A stretch of DNA of 64,000 bases, taken from the NCBI GenBank assembly GCA_905250115.1, contig CAJNOI010000355.1, forward strand, positions 1 through 64,000. The letters are read 5' to 3'. The stretch is from Adineta steineri. Its lineage: Eukaryota > Rotifera > Eurotatoria > Adinetida > Adinetidae. The notes under the pieces were generated by a model. That model ran no database searches, was not told where the DNA came from, and saw only the letters and a program-made list of their open reading frames with translations. The translations under genes were made by a program, and so were the position numbers. Below are positions 46,084-57,102 of this stretch, piece after piece (position 1 is the stretch's first letter; every line of letters begins with the position of its first letter).

Positions 46084-46540
46084 TATGCAAATCATTTAAC
46101 TTCTGTTTAGTCATACGACGTAGGCCGCGACTATGCATCCTTGCCAGTATGTAAGTGTGACTGTGACGATGAAGTTAATCAACTCTTGCTTATCTGAATC
46201 ATTACCCACGCCCTCACCATGCACATCCTGGCGTAAATGCTTCGCTTTTCCTTTCTTTGTATTTTTATACGTCGAAACTACTCGAGGATTTATGTGAAGA
46301 AAGAATATAAGTCGAATCATCTTTACGTCGTGAAATTCTCAGTATATATAATATACCACAAAAATTATAAAATAGAAGAGAAAAGTCCTTAAATGCTTCT
46401 CACGAAGAATGTCGATTGAATATCTAAAGAAAGACATGGGCGTCGCTATAAATCAGGCATGAGAAGCGTGTTTGACTTCGAAATTACTGGTTATTGACTC
46501 CGATTTCGATTCCAAAAAAAACTATTTTATCCTTGTCTAT

Positions 46541-47590
46541 TTAGCATATGCTCGTCCGATTCATTTTGACCCAAAAGATATTTGGCGGCCATCCACTGAA
46601 CATATTTACCATATTCAATTCTTTGCAGGTGTCTGAAGTTGGAATATAACTTCTTTTTAATAAAAATTGAACCACGTAGTTTGCATGTTCTGTATTTAAA
46701 TGTATTTTGTCCCATTCTACAGCAACAATAGGTACGTCTACAGAATCAAAAAGTTTATCTCCACTTGCAAATGCATAATATTCACTTCCTTCAATATCAA
46801 TCTTCATTGCAAATGACCGAAATCCGGTCTGCTTTATTATCGGCAGAATATCATCTAAGCGTATAGTTGTAACTACATACGGATCCTGTAATGATTGATT
46901 CTTCGATGCTACTCCTTTAACTCCCTGGCCTCCAATGTTTCCAGGATGTTTAGTCAGTGATACCTGTTGTCCCGCCTTCGAATACACGGCATTTCCAATA
47001 AGAATAACGTTATTACGGAGATTCTCAATCTGAATAGCCTTCGCGACTCTCATGTAATTCGGCTCGAAACATTCAATTGCTATGACTAAGCGGCCCATCG
47101 CAGCAGCGAACATCGTATATGAGCCAATATTGGCACCAATATCGATCAAGGCCATATTGGGGTACCGCCATAGAACACGTAATAGTACATGAAGATCTTT
47201 GTTCTCATAATTGTAACCTGCAACAAAGTTGTCACTGACATAATCTTTAGGATGCACACACATTGTTGTCCGCATTATATCAAATATTTGTTTCGTTTTC
47301 ACACAAGTAAAATTTTCCAGTATAGGAATATTTAAATTAATCATATTCACGCCCGGCGGGGCTTCAATATGCAATTGTTCTTTGTTGACAGATTTTGGAT
47401 TAACAGCATTCGATTCGATCAACGTTAGTTTATATATTACGGTATAGATAATAGAACATATTATTCCAAGGAACACAATATGGCTGGCAATGTTTCGACG
47501 TGCAAAAAATACACGCAATCGTTCCATAAGGGCTACTTTAGATTCTATAATCTGTGCATAGATGTTCGAGTTTTGTTTAATCACAGACAA
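46541..47590 (-). CDS. FkbM-family methyltransferase, copy A
   Basis: A 349-aa single-exon gene. It is a type II membrane protein: a short cytosolic N-terminus, an anchor at about 36-53 (ASHIVFLGIICSIIYTVI), then a luminal or extracellular catalytic domain. SAM motif I is NMALIDIGANIGSYTMFAA (145-163), motif II IECFEPN. The family-typical FAMKIDIEGSEYYAF acidic loop is near 256-270, and VEWDKIH follows. FkbM (Methyltransf_21) enzymes O-methylate sugars or small molecules; the acceptor is unknown. Residues conserved in both copies include the whole motif I region and the segment CKELNMVNMF-WPPNIFWVKMNRT, suggesting purifying selection. A TGTGGG-type hairpin lies about 195-245 nt upstream of the start, as in copy B. 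The ATG at 47590 is the first Met, and both copies start with the same MSVIKQNSNIYAQ. Confidence 0.88.
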   Translation of the reverse strand: MSVIKQNSNIYAQIIESKVALMERLRVFFARRNIASHIVFLGIICSIIYTVIYKLTLIESNAVNPKSVNKEQLHIEAPPGVNMINLNIPILENFTCVKTKQIFDIMRTTMCVHPKDYVSDNFVAGYNYENKDLHVLLRVLWRYPNMALIDIGANIGSYTMFAAAMGRLVIAIECFEPNYMRVAKAIQIENLRNNVILIGNAVYSKAGQQVSLTKHPGNIGGQGVKGVASKNQSLQDPYVVTTIRLDDILPIIKQTGFRSFAMKIDIEGSEYYAFASGDKLFDSVDVPIVAVEWDKIHLNTEHANYVVQFLLKRSYIPTSDTCKELNMVNMFSGWPPNIFWVKMNRTSIC

Positions 47591-47783
47591 CGAATACTGT
47601 TCTTATTCAAACAATGACCAGTAACCAAATCTTAGTCACAGTTTTTGAGTATAATGTTCCCGCAGTAGCTTGATATTAGAATAAGCTAGATCGTATCCAT
47701 GATACCACTAACAAAACTTGAACCATATTATAGAAGAATAATCATGACAGCTATTTTAAAGAAAAACATATTTTTCGAGCTAT

Positions 47784-47847
47784 CTTGAGGGTGTGGGTGT
47801 GGGTGAGATATGATTATAATTCCTGCACTCACACCCACACCCTCATG
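47784..47847. repeat. TGTGGG-type hairpin (best example)
   Basis: The left arm TTGAGGGTGTGGGTGTGGGT (47785-47804) and the right arm ACTCACACCCACACCCTCAT (47827-47846) are almost perfect complements with a loop of about 20 nt. It lies roughly 200 nt upstream of the FkbM copy A start. Confidence 0.85.
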
Positions 47848-48954
47848 TTATTGCAATATCGTCATGGACAACTTCATATCAATTATAATCTTTACATAGT
47901 ATATACCTCATCTTATCGTCCGAAGTGAGTATTAACTCAGCTATAGGTATATGCGAATAAGGCGATGTGTTTAAATATTTTGCTTTTTTCATGATACCTG
48001 TATCCATACCCTCAAGTCATTTTCCCACGTCCATGGTCACGGGATCTTGAAAATATCGAAGTTTAACGACACCGGTTAGAAAGTACAGAAAAAGGCATCG
48101 AAAAGCTACGGAATTGAAAGCAGTATTTTGGTCAGAAAATTTCCCGAATTTTCTATTCATTTCTTGCCGTTTTCCATGGGAAACAGTAAAATTTACTAGG
48201 AAGTCTCCGGAACCAATCAGATTTCGCTCCCACTCTTCGACCTGGGTTTTACCGCAATCGACACTAGGTTTTAAACTTCTTTAACTGATTCTGTGTGGAT
48301 AAAAAGTTGCTCAGTAAGAGACAGTTTGAGAAATCAGCTGCGGTGATCGGAGCCCACCACAAAAGTATGCGAACCCATCCTTTGAATTTTCGGGAGTACC
48401 TAAAGCAAGGTCGATATTTTTTAAAGAAAAATGATACTACTTACAATATTCTGTTATGGCTAAATTCATTTTTAATCATAACTTGAATTGTGCTCATTGT
48501 ATAATGATTCTATCCTGTTGACAAATGACTAATTTTCTTTTTGCTTCTTCATAGATAAGAAAGTCATCGAAAAAGATACTAAGCTGCTATCGCAGACTAC
48601 AAAAGGTAAGAGCGTACTCTACTACACTGTGCGAGCCTAAATAGAATTTCGAAAAGTTGTGGCATCTATTGCCAATAAAGAAATGATGTATGCTGTACAG
48701 TTAGCCAGTCAATTATCAATCATTCTTCAGTGGACTAATGAATGTATTTAAGTAATACATCTTGATCAGAATATTGATATACCAAACTCCATTGTATGCT
48801 CATTTACAGTGAATATAGACTGCTATCATGAGAACGTTTCCGCATCTATTCTTACTGATTTATTGCTCTACGAAAAGTGCTCCGATTTAAAGAAAATATT
48901 TGGCTCTAGTGCTTGACTGTTCAGCACATACCGATGGGTGAGTATATGGGTTCT

Positions 48955-49116
48955 GGTGTGGGACGTGAGTGGGGGTGAGGGAGACACTGTGGATATGCAT
49001 TTTGAAAACGATATGGTATCCGTTGAACGAAAATCGTTTGAGCAAACGAGTTTTTCAGCGAAAAACAACGAGCCACAGTCACAACTGCGAAACACCTCTC
49101 GCCCTCACCCTCACTT
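48955..49116. repeat. TGTGGG-like long-loop hairpin
   Basis: Left ACGTGAGTGGGGGTGAGGGA (48964-48983) pairs with right CTCGCCCTCACCCTCACTTT (49099-49118) across a loop of about 115 nt. The open frames overlapping it are by-products of the repeat. Confidence 0.55.
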
Positions 49117-49194
49117 TTTGTTCATACCCTCATCAAGAAAATCATTTCGGTGAGTAGCCTTTCGCTGAATGGGCCCCCTCTCCTAAATTTTTCG

Positions 49195-50799
49195 CCCATT
49201 TTGATGAGCTGGTGAAAAATTAGTCCCTTTGCACTTTTTAAGCAGTCATTAATTTAGTTGAAGAAAATGGTAAAAAATCGAGAATATAAAACTACGTTTT
49301 TTCTGAAACAGAAAAAGTGACAAAAATTTTAGTATATTCATCAGAACATAGAGTATGAAAAACTGAACAAAATAAGCTATTTATATGTTAGTTTATGATG
49401 GATAAAACTCATTTTATTAGCCAAACATCGACCACGAGGACTCATTTTTACATCAAAAAAAAGGTAGTGTTTTTCATTGGGTTAGCTGTCATACGATCAT
49501 TTTTCACAATGTCAGATTGAATTTTTGACATGGAATACAGATTTTTCTCCTCTACAAAATGATACAAACAATTGTGAAAAATACTTTCGACTTAAACGGG
49601 AAAACGAGTTACAAGGAACCACCATTTTCAATGATTTTTTTTATCGAGGAAAAACAAGTATTTTTGAGATATTTTAAATACTATGCAAGGGTTTTTTCAG
49701 TTACAGCCAATATGTTTTAATCACTCAGTAGTTTATGCAGTGTAAACAATCAATATTCTTTGTTATTTTGTTGATTCGTATTGATAAATTATTTTTACAA
49801 TGTTATACTGATAGAACAGTACAGGGCCTATAATTTTATATATTCTCTAGTTTTCGTACATATTGTAAATAGTGCTGCACTATAAATAGAATGATTGTTC
49901 ACTTACATGATAAAAGTCAGAATTGTTGGCCAAAATAAAGTATAAATTGTTTTTGTGTTTCTCCACTTGGATATGTAGAGTCCATTGTATTTGAAGAGAA
50001 GGGATATACTAGCATGAACCATTTTCTTTTTATTATTGGAGTGTTAACTGGAGAAATCACACTCATATTAGCTCAGTAGCTTTTATCGATCTGAACATAT
50101 AAACAAGTATGTATCATTCTATCTCTTCACTTACATATTATGAGTGGTAGGTATAATCACGCAGTCAACTTACGTTCAAAGAAAAGAAAAAACTAGTTTA
50201 TTTTCACAATATCTAGTTCGTCACATATAACACCCTATCCGTGAATGATTTTGCAAGTTATTTAGAGTATCGAATTGTTGATCATATTGACTATATCTGG
50301 AAAAGTATTTCAAGCTGTTTAACATATCTCAAAAATACTTTTTTTCACCACCGAAAAAATAATTCAAGAGGATAGTTCTTTCTAACTGATTTTTCTGTTC
50401 AACTTGAAACTATTTTTCAGAATTGTATCTATCATTTTGTAGAGGATAAAAGACTGTATGCCATGCCAAGAACTCAATATAGGATTGTGAGAAATTATCA
50501 AATGACAACTAACCCATTAAAAAACACTACCTTTTTTTTTGGTGAAAAAATGAGGCCTCATAATCGATATGTGGCATATGAAATGAGTTGTATTCATCAT
50601 AAACTAACATATAAATAGCTTATTTTGTTCAGTTTTTCATACTCTATGTTCTGATAAATATACTAAAAGTTTTGCTAATTTTTCACTTTTAGAAAGAATT
50701 CGATGAGTATTGGTGGCTTTTTACCATTTTTTTCGAGTAAATCGATGTGTGCTTGAAATGTGTAGTTACACTAATTCTTCACCAGCTGATCCGAATGGG
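49195..50799. mobile_element. Foldback element A, long terminal inverted repeats
   Basis: About 1.6 kb. The inverted arms are 49195-49676 and 50317-50799 (about 480 nt each, well conserved; termini CCCATT...AATGGG, sub-terminal AGCTGGTGAA/TTCACCAGCT). They flank a 640-nt non-coding core. No transposase or long frame is present. The target-site duplication is unclear. A related copy is at 57,736-59,122. Confidence 0.8.
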
Positions 50800-51164
50800 A
50801 TAAAAATCTAGATGTGAAGGTTTCAAAATATTCTGATTCAAACAAGAATATTAGACAGAAAAACAAACTTACACTCAATCTAATACAAAATGGATATATA
50901 TTATTAAGATTCACTACTGGAATAAAGTATATCGATTATAATACTAAGAAAAATGCAGGCTACAATAGAATTAAATCCACTAATAAACATCCCAAACATA
51001 TTTTATCATTCCAATTTAGAGTCTTGTTCTAACCTTGTTATATTCATTAATTATACTTTTTTTTATGTATCAGAATAAAAAAGAAGAAATGTGCACATAC
51101 AAGGCCTACATAATAGATATACAATAACAATAGTATACGCACATTGGAACAAGAAGGATTTTTC

Positions 51165-51367
51165 TTTGTAAAAAGATAGACGATGGATACATCGATATAA
51201 AAAGATACATGAAGGATGCAACATTATAAAATGATACACGAAATATATAATCTTTTAAAAAGTCGTAAAGAAGCGATTACCTTGTAAAAAGACTCAAGAA
51301 GACAATTAATTTATAAAAAGATACAAGAAGGCCATTTGTTTGTAAAATGAAAGACGAAGGATATCAT
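51165..51367. repeat. 29-nt degenerate minisatellite, seven units (copy A)
   Basis: Seven consecutive 29-nt units of the form TTGTAAAAAGATACA-GAAGGATn(7). Units differ by several bases each. 29 is not a multiple of 3, so it is non-coding. The same array is at 59,492-59,695. Confidence 0.8.
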
Positions 51368-51904
51368 AATATATTCCAGACATAATAAGTTTATCATTGT
51401 ATGTCTATTGGCACAACTAGTGCTTCGAATTTCTGATGCTTTGTTAATATTTTTTAAATTCTATTTTGTAAAAAACGACTCTAAATAAGCTAAAGTATTT
51501 TCAAATCTTTTTTATTCATTGATTGATCGAAATAGTCTGAAAATGTTTGATTTTCTTCATTGTAAAAATCTAATTTGATATTTGAAAAAAAGCATTCTCT
51601 AATAAAATTGAAAAATCAATTTGTATTTAGATAAAGTCATTGTTTATTTATGTATGTGAGGGAGCCGATGGAAGTGTGTGTTCATTATTTTCTTCTGCAG
51701 CTAGAATGAGTAAATAAATTTTTTCTTGCTGTCGCATGGGTCGGTCTTTCGTAAATGATTTATATTAGGGCTATTTGTTTTATTCGACACATTTATATGA
51801 ATTAAATTTTCATGAGTTTATTTCAACGTAAATTAAAATTAATTATTTATTTGATTTTATCCTGAAAATATCTGCCTGGTAAAAACAAATTATAAATTTT
51901 ATTT

Positions 51905-52140
51905 TTCTCATAACTCAGGGCGATGATTCCTGAAGCAGTATTCCATGAATTTCGGCAGGAACCGTGCCGAAAAATACTAAGAACTCGCCCTTGGAATAGG
52001 GTCCGGGTGGAACCGAACACAGTCGGTCACAGGATCCGCTCAAAAGAAATACTGCTTCTATGAAATTTCCGGAATATCACGGAATTGATTGGCTTCGTGC
52101 TGGATTGTTCGACCTGGGAATTTATATATAGTATTAGTGC
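51905..52140. repeat. Copy-A-specific insertion with inverted ends
   Basis: Missing from copy B between the stretches shared at 51,890 and 52,150. Carries GAAGCAGTATT (51932-51942) and AATACTGCTTC (52048-52058) as an inverted pair, plus an inner hairpin TTTCGGCA/TGCCGAAA. MITE-like. Confidence 0.5.
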
Positions 52141-53089
52141 TCAATGTGAAATTTCTACCGCCGATACATCTTTGGTTACCTAACATATTCTGAAAAATTC
52201 AGCCCTATGGAATGAGAATTAATTAAAAAAAGTTCATATATATCTCATGTACTTATGTAACAGCGTAAGCAAAACTTGTTGTTTATCTGTTGAATTCTGT
52301 TTTCAACCACACCAACTTTCGATAAATGATTCCGCTCCTGCTGGTTTTTTCTAAGCATTTCGCACTGAAAATACCGCTAACGGAGCCGAATATACGCTTC
52401 CAATGTTAATTTACTTGAAGACAGAAAAACAAATTTTTTCCACACAGTTACATGAGTGCATGGGATATATTTGCACTTTTCTCAATCAAATTTCATTCCA
52501 TACGGCTGAAATTTTCAGGGTATGTTAAATAATCAAAAATGCATCTGAGGAATGAATTTCACAACAAACAACAATAGTATATAGAAATCATGAAAAATAT
52601 AATGCGTACAGTTGATTTCCAGCAGGGTGATGTACTACTAAGACGAAATAAAATAAATAGAAGATGCTTCATTATGATATGAGTATCAAATTTCTTATTT
52701 TTAATACTTCAAATATTTTATTTTCCATGAATTACAAATTCATCCGTGACTTCATATGTGATCTATTATTTCCTAAAATAGCGGTTCTCAAAGTTTTATG
52801 AAGCCTAAGAAAAGAGACTACCAAGGCTTGTTGGGCCCAGAAATCAGCAAAAATAAAAAAGGTCAAGCCGCTAGGTAATATATCAAACTATTCCACAAGT
52901 CAACAATATAGCAAAACATTGCTCATCTATAAACGTTACGGTAGCAGAATATCCTCATAATCCAGTTTCAGATACAGTCAAAAATCTCCCGGAAAATCAA
53001 CCATTACGTATATTACAAATCTTATAAAAGGAACACAACTGGCCCACAGCGTATTTTTACCATATATACATACATATATTTCCGGATCG

Positions 53090-53570
53090 CCGTAGTAGTG
53101 CCAACTCGTGAAAACTTCCCTAGCGCTTTTTAGAGAATGCCCAAAAACTTGAAACCTCCAGGCAAAAATTCGATTTTAGATATCTATACTACACTTCGAT
53201 GAGAAATTGAGATGATATTCACAAGCAACTCGTCGCGCTGTATCGGCCCATACATACATAATAGTTTTTTTAGAAATATTTAATTCCATTTTCAATGCGG
53301 ATACTGTGCTTGGACCCGGCCGTTTCGGGCTTTGTAAACCGGACGAAGAGGTAATGTCCGAACGAGTTGAAAGGTTTACTAAATAAATCTGGATATGTAT
53401 CCTGAGTTTGATAGTAGTACCAACTCGTGAGAGTCTTGCCTTGGCTCTTTCACAGGATTTTCAAAAGCCCACAGCTTGTGTTCGGAAATCTAGTTTTTGA
53501 TTTGTTTATTATGTTTTGACGAAAAACTAAGGTAGTATTCGGAACCAGTGGAACCAAGCAGTGGAGATGA
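53090..53570. repeat. Direct repeat, two units of about 320 nt
   Basis: TAGTAGTGCCAACTCGTGA (about 53092) recurs as TAGTAGTACCAACTCGTGA (about 53412). Each is followed by a similar stretch ending in a GACGAAAAACT / GATGAGAAATT motif. The same arrangement exists in copy B (61,126 and 61,442). Confidence 0.55.
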
Positions 53571-53580
53571 TATACACCTG

Positions 53581-53655
53581 AAGGTTGTGTGTAAGGTTGT
53601 GGATGTGAGAGTGAATCTAGCACAATCATTATTTAGACCCACACCCACCCCTTTC
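53581..53655. repeat. TGTGGG-type hairpin
   Basis: GGTTGTGTGTAAGGTTGTGG (53583-53602) pairs imperfectly with GACCCACACCCACCCCTTTC (53636-53655). It sits exactly where homology between the two duplication copies ends. Confidence 0.5.
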
Positions 53656-54190
53656 GCAGTGTTCTAAAGTACGACTGAAGGAGCGCTCTTCAATGGTGAA
53701 CTAAGATTTTTCCTACCTCAAATCAAGTATGAAATAAAATCAAAATATTTTTATGTTCCATTATATACCTGACCATATTCATTAGAATTCAGTATAAAAC
53801 TGCTCCAGAAAGTTACAAAGTACAATTAGACAAGTTCTACTAAATGCGATATCAAAGTTTTTTCCTCTTTAAACTCACGAATAGGTGCCGAAAAATCTGC
53901 CCCTACTTACTTGGACCCATGATAGAACTGTGCCCGAAAGTTCTAAGCTATAACTGGAGCAGCTCTATCGAGTACTGTTTCGAAGTTTTCCATAACTGAA
54001 AGCATATAAGAATGAAACCGGAAAAAGTTGTTTTGTCTTCCGTATGAATCAGGACATCTTTAATAAACGTAACCCCTATTCACTTGAAGACATGATAAAG
54101 CTGCTCTATGAAGTTTCACAATATGACTTGTTCAGCTTTGTCCAATGGCATATGTAGGTTTTCTCTAACGCAAATTGCATGATGAGAAAA
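53655..54190. repeat. Degenerate tandem repeat, period about 130-160 nt
   Basis: The motif AAAGTTCTAAGCTATAACTG (about 53937) recurs in altered form near 53657, 53807 and 54098. Each copy is followed 40-50 nt later by AAGTTTTnCCT-like sequence. Non-coding. Confidence 0.5.
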
Positions 54191-54500
54191 GCGAAAATAC
54201 CCGTTTTCCCTAAATGGACTGTAGCGTACTATAGAACTTACTGCGATTAAATTTACTAGGTTCATATATAGTGATTTACAAATACAAAACGTTTCGGAAG
54301 TCGATTCATAACTTTCGTTTCGTGCTGTTCCGAAGATAATTTGTGTGATTAAATTGATTACATCTGACGCTTGCAGTGAGTAAAGGAAGTTCTGTCATCA
54401 TAATAACTCATAAAAACTAAGCTAGTTTCGATTTATTGTACGGTGTCTAGTATGCCACTTGAAAAGCTATATTTCAAATCTACTGGTCGTAAGTTTCGTG

Positions 54501-54552
54501 ACAGTGTGAGTGAATGTGGATTCATTATTTATTTACCCGCATCTACCCTGGT
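54501..54552. repeat. TGTGGG-like hairpin (degenerate)
   Basis: CAGTGTGAGTGAATGTGG (54502-54519) pairs imperfectly with CCCGCATCTACCCTGG (54536-54551). Confidence 0.4.
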
Positions 54553-55367
54553 ATATACTTTTGTTGTACTCTCTAATTCTATGATCATAACCCTCCAAAA
54601 GTAGTTGACATTGTTTTATTGAATAAAAATGTTCCCGACATTTGAACGGTACTTGGTCCAGTTATAAATCATTCATAAAGGATGTCTAGTGGAGACACGA
54701 TTCTTTTTTTTAAAATTCTTCTCTTCTTATTTGGTACAGTTTATTGAGTTATATAAAGACACAAAAGCGTCTCAATTGATTAAGTAAGAGTTCTGACGAT
54801 TTAATTCAGTGTTGGACCTATTCTAATATAGTTACCAAAAGCTTAAAGTAGAGTATATCAAAGTCAGATTTTGTTTTGAGCAGAAACATAATCATTTTTG
54901 GGTGTTGAGAGGTGGAGCCGAAACAAATATATCTCACCTAACTCCCGCCCATTTGAGAGGCCTCCGTGATTTTTCCAAAAAAGTGTTAAAACGTTTTGAG
55001 ACTTTAAGGTTAAACTCTGATAAACTCCTATCAAACTGTGTTTAAATCTGTGAAATTCGGTCAGAACCTTCTGAGAAATTCACGAAAATATTAAAAGTAT
55101 TTCGAATCGATTTCCTTCTGTTGGTCTATGAAACGTTTTTAAGACTTAATAGAAGCTCCCAGAGCTTTTAATATGGGAAGGGGAAGGGGTTAAGACTCTG
55201 GCACTCGAGATAAGTACGATTACCGTCATGTGTCTACAGCAACTGATTAGCGTTACCGAATGCAATGTCCTGAGATTGGTACGAAAGCGCTAATAAAATT
55301 CTGGGGGTGTTATGGCAATCATTTAACTTTTCTTTAGTCGTAAGGCTTAGGTTAGATTCATGAACTT

Positions 55368-55483
55368 CAGGGGGTGAGTGAGGATGTGATTGTGACGATG
55401 AAAACACGTACCCTTCTCTATCTAAATTCTCACTCATGTTTACATTCTCATATATTTTACACCATCAACACGCACACCCTTGT
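55368..55483. repeat. TGTGGG-like imperfect inverted motif near FkbM copy B 3' end
   Basis: GGGGGTGAGTGAGGATGTG (about 55371-55389) faces CAACACGCACACCCTTG (about 55466-55482). The equivalent in copy A is at 46,146-46,232. It lies about 320 nt past the gene stop. Confidence 0.4.
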
Positions 55484-55802
55484 ACAAATGCCTTGCTTTT
55501 CCTTTCTTTGTATTTTCATATGCTGAAACTACTCGAGGATTTATGTGAAGAAAGAATAAAAGTCGAATTATTCTTTCGTCGTGAAGCTCTCACTGTATAT
55601 AATATAGCCCATACTTTATAAAACAAAAGAGAGAAGTATTTAAATACTTCTCTCGAAGAATATCGATTGAATATCTAAAGAAAAATATTGATAAGCCATG
55701 AATGTTGCTGTGGATTAGATATAAGAAGTGTGTCTGATCTAAAAACTGCTCGTGATTGATTTCGATTGCGATTTTAAAAAGAACTATTTTATCTATATCT
55801 AT

Positions 55803-56852
55803 TTAGCATATATTCGTCCGATTCATTTTGACCCAAAAGACATTTGGCGGCCAATCCTTGAACATATTTATCATATTCAATTCTTTGCAGGTGTCTGAAG
55901 TTGGAACATAATTTTTTTGTATTAGAAAACGAATCACGTAGTTTGTATGCTCTGCATTCCAAAGTAACTTGCCCCATTCTAGAACAATAATAGGTATGTC
56001 TACTGAATCAAAAATTTGCTTTCCACTTTCAAACACATAATATTCACTTCCTTCAATATCCAGTTTCATTACAAATGAGCGAAATCCGGTTTGCTTTATT
56101 ATCGGCAGAATATCATCTAATCGTATTGTTGTAACTACATATGGATCCTGTAATGATTGATTCTTCGATGCTACTCCTTTAACTCCCTGGCTTCCAATGT
56201 TTCCAGGATCACTAGTTAAAGTCAAATGTTGTCCCGCCTTTGAATACACAGCATTTCCAATAAGAATAACTTTGTTGTAGAGATTTTCAATCTGAATAGC
56301 CTTGGCGACTCTCACGTAATTTGGCTCAAAACATTCAATTGCTATCACGAAACGACCCAAGGCAGCGGCAAACATCGTATATGTGCCAATATTGGCACCA
56401 ATATCGATCAAAGCCATATTCGGGTACCGCCACAAAACACGTAAAAGTATATGAAGATCTTTTTCCTCATAAATATATCCTGTGAGATAGTTGTCACTGA
56501 CAAAATCTCTAGGATGTATACAAATTGTTGTCCGTACCACATTAAATATTTGCTTCGTCTTATTACAAGTAATATTTCCTACAATGGGTGTATTCAAATT
56601 AATCATGTTTACTCCAGGTGGTGCATTAATATGCAATTGTTCATTGCTGACGGATTTCGAATTAAGAGTATTCGATTCGATCAACGGTTGTTTATATATT
56701 ACGATATAGAAAATAGAACATATTATTCCAAGACACAAAATACAAATAACAGTGTTTCGATGTAAAAAAAATGCACGTAATTGTTCAATACGGAGTATGT
56801 TAGGTTCCATATTCTGTGCATAGATGTTCGAGTTTTGTTTAATCACAGACAA
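55803..56852 (-). CDS. FkbM-family methyltransferase, copy B
   Basis: 349 aa, single exon, the same length and start as copy A and roughly 80% identical by eye at protein level. Anchor at about 36-53 (ICILCLGIICSIFYIVIY). SAM motif NMALIDIGANIGTYTMFAA (145-163), IECFEPN, and FVMKLDIEGSEYYVF near 256-270. Differences cluster in the N-terminal stem (18-35, 85-130) and near 200-215 and 275-300, while the catalytic core is preserved. Both copies are intact, so both are probably functional with possible divergence in acceptor or expression. Stop, 3' flank and about 250 nt of upstream sequence are also shared with copy A. Confidence 0.88.
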   Translation of the reverse strand: MSVIKQNSNIYAQNMEPNILRIEQLRAFFLHRNTVICILCLGIICSIFYIVIYKQPLIESNTLNSKSVSNEQLHINAPPGVNMINLNTPIVGNITCNKTKQIFNVVRTTICIHPRDFVSDNYLTGYIYEEKDLHILLRVLWRYPNMALIDIGANIGTYTMFAAALGRFVIAIECFEPNYVRVAKAIQIENLYNKVILIGNAVYSKAGQHLTLTSDPGNIGSQGVKGVASKNQSLQDPYVVTTIRLDDILPIIKQTGFRSFVMKLDIEGSEYYVFESGKQIFDSVDIPIIVLEWGKLLWNAEHTNYVIRFLIQKNYVPTSDTCKELNMINMFKDWPPNVFWVKMNRTNIC

Positions 56853-57036
56853 CGAATGCTGTCCTTATTCAAACAATGACCAACAGACCAATCTTAGTCA
56901 CAGTTTTCGAGTATAACGTTACCGTAGTAGCTTGATTTTAGAATAAGCTAGATCGTATCCAAGATACCACTAACGAAACTTGAACCATATTATAGAAGAA
57001 CAATCATGACAGCTATTTTAAAGAAACAGATACTTT

Positions 57037-57102
57037 TTGAGGTATGTTGGGTGGGTGTGTGCATTTGGAAAAACAGTGGGAAGCCACACTCACACCCTCA
57101 TG
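57037..57102. repeat. TGTGGG-type hairpin upstream of FkbM copy B
   Basis: GAGGTATGTTGGGTGGGTGT (57040-57059) pairs with CCACACTCACACCCTCATG (57084-57102). It occupies the same place relative to the gene as the 47784-47847 hairpin does to copy A, but the loop sequence differs completely. Confidence 0.7.

Larger units (their letters stand above)
44055..46540. other. Intergenic, start of repeat-rich zone
   Basis: 44,055-44,900: AT-rich, no gene supported (the frames at 44138 and 44425 look fortuitous). From about 44,940 the sequence is homologous to 54,655 onward (segmental duplication copy A). 45,176-46,083 is an insertion-like block with GC-rich patches (see separate entries). Confidence 0.5.
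47591..49194. other. Upstream flank of FkbM copy A and non-coding spacer
   Basis: The first 250 nt match the flank of copy B (same ATAAGCTAGATCGTATCCA motif), so they probably hold the promoter. From about 47,850 to 49,190 there is no clear match to copy B. The 48295 frame (63 codons) is unsupported. Confidence 0.5.
44940..53570 (+). repeat. Segmental duplication, copy A
   Basis: Direct-repeat partner of 54,655-61,575. Collinear blocks by eye: CATTCATAAAGAATGTCCAG 44,959 with CATTCATAAAGGATGTCTAG 54,670; the FkbM genes; the foldback elements; the 29-nt minisatellites; and the stretch around 52,150-53,570 with 60,220-61,575. The offset falls from about 9.7 kb to 8.0 kb through indels in both copies. 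Copy A carries extra blocks at about 45,176-46,083 and 51,905-52,140. Confidence 0.8.

Noticed and set aside
48938..49157. Two overlapping plus-strand frames and one minus-strand frame
   Set aside because: They overlap a TGTGGG-like inverted repeat, and the simple G/C-skewed sequence keeps several frames open at once.
49820..50100. Non-coding RNA gene in the foldback core
   Set aside because: Conservation between copies is suggestive, but no recognisable RNA family or promoter is visible. Reported only as a finding.
51165..51367. 29-nt periodic repeats resembling a CRISPR array
   Set aside because: The units abut directly with no unique spacers, they diverge from each other, and the context is a eukaryotic genome. 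It is a degenerate minisatellite.
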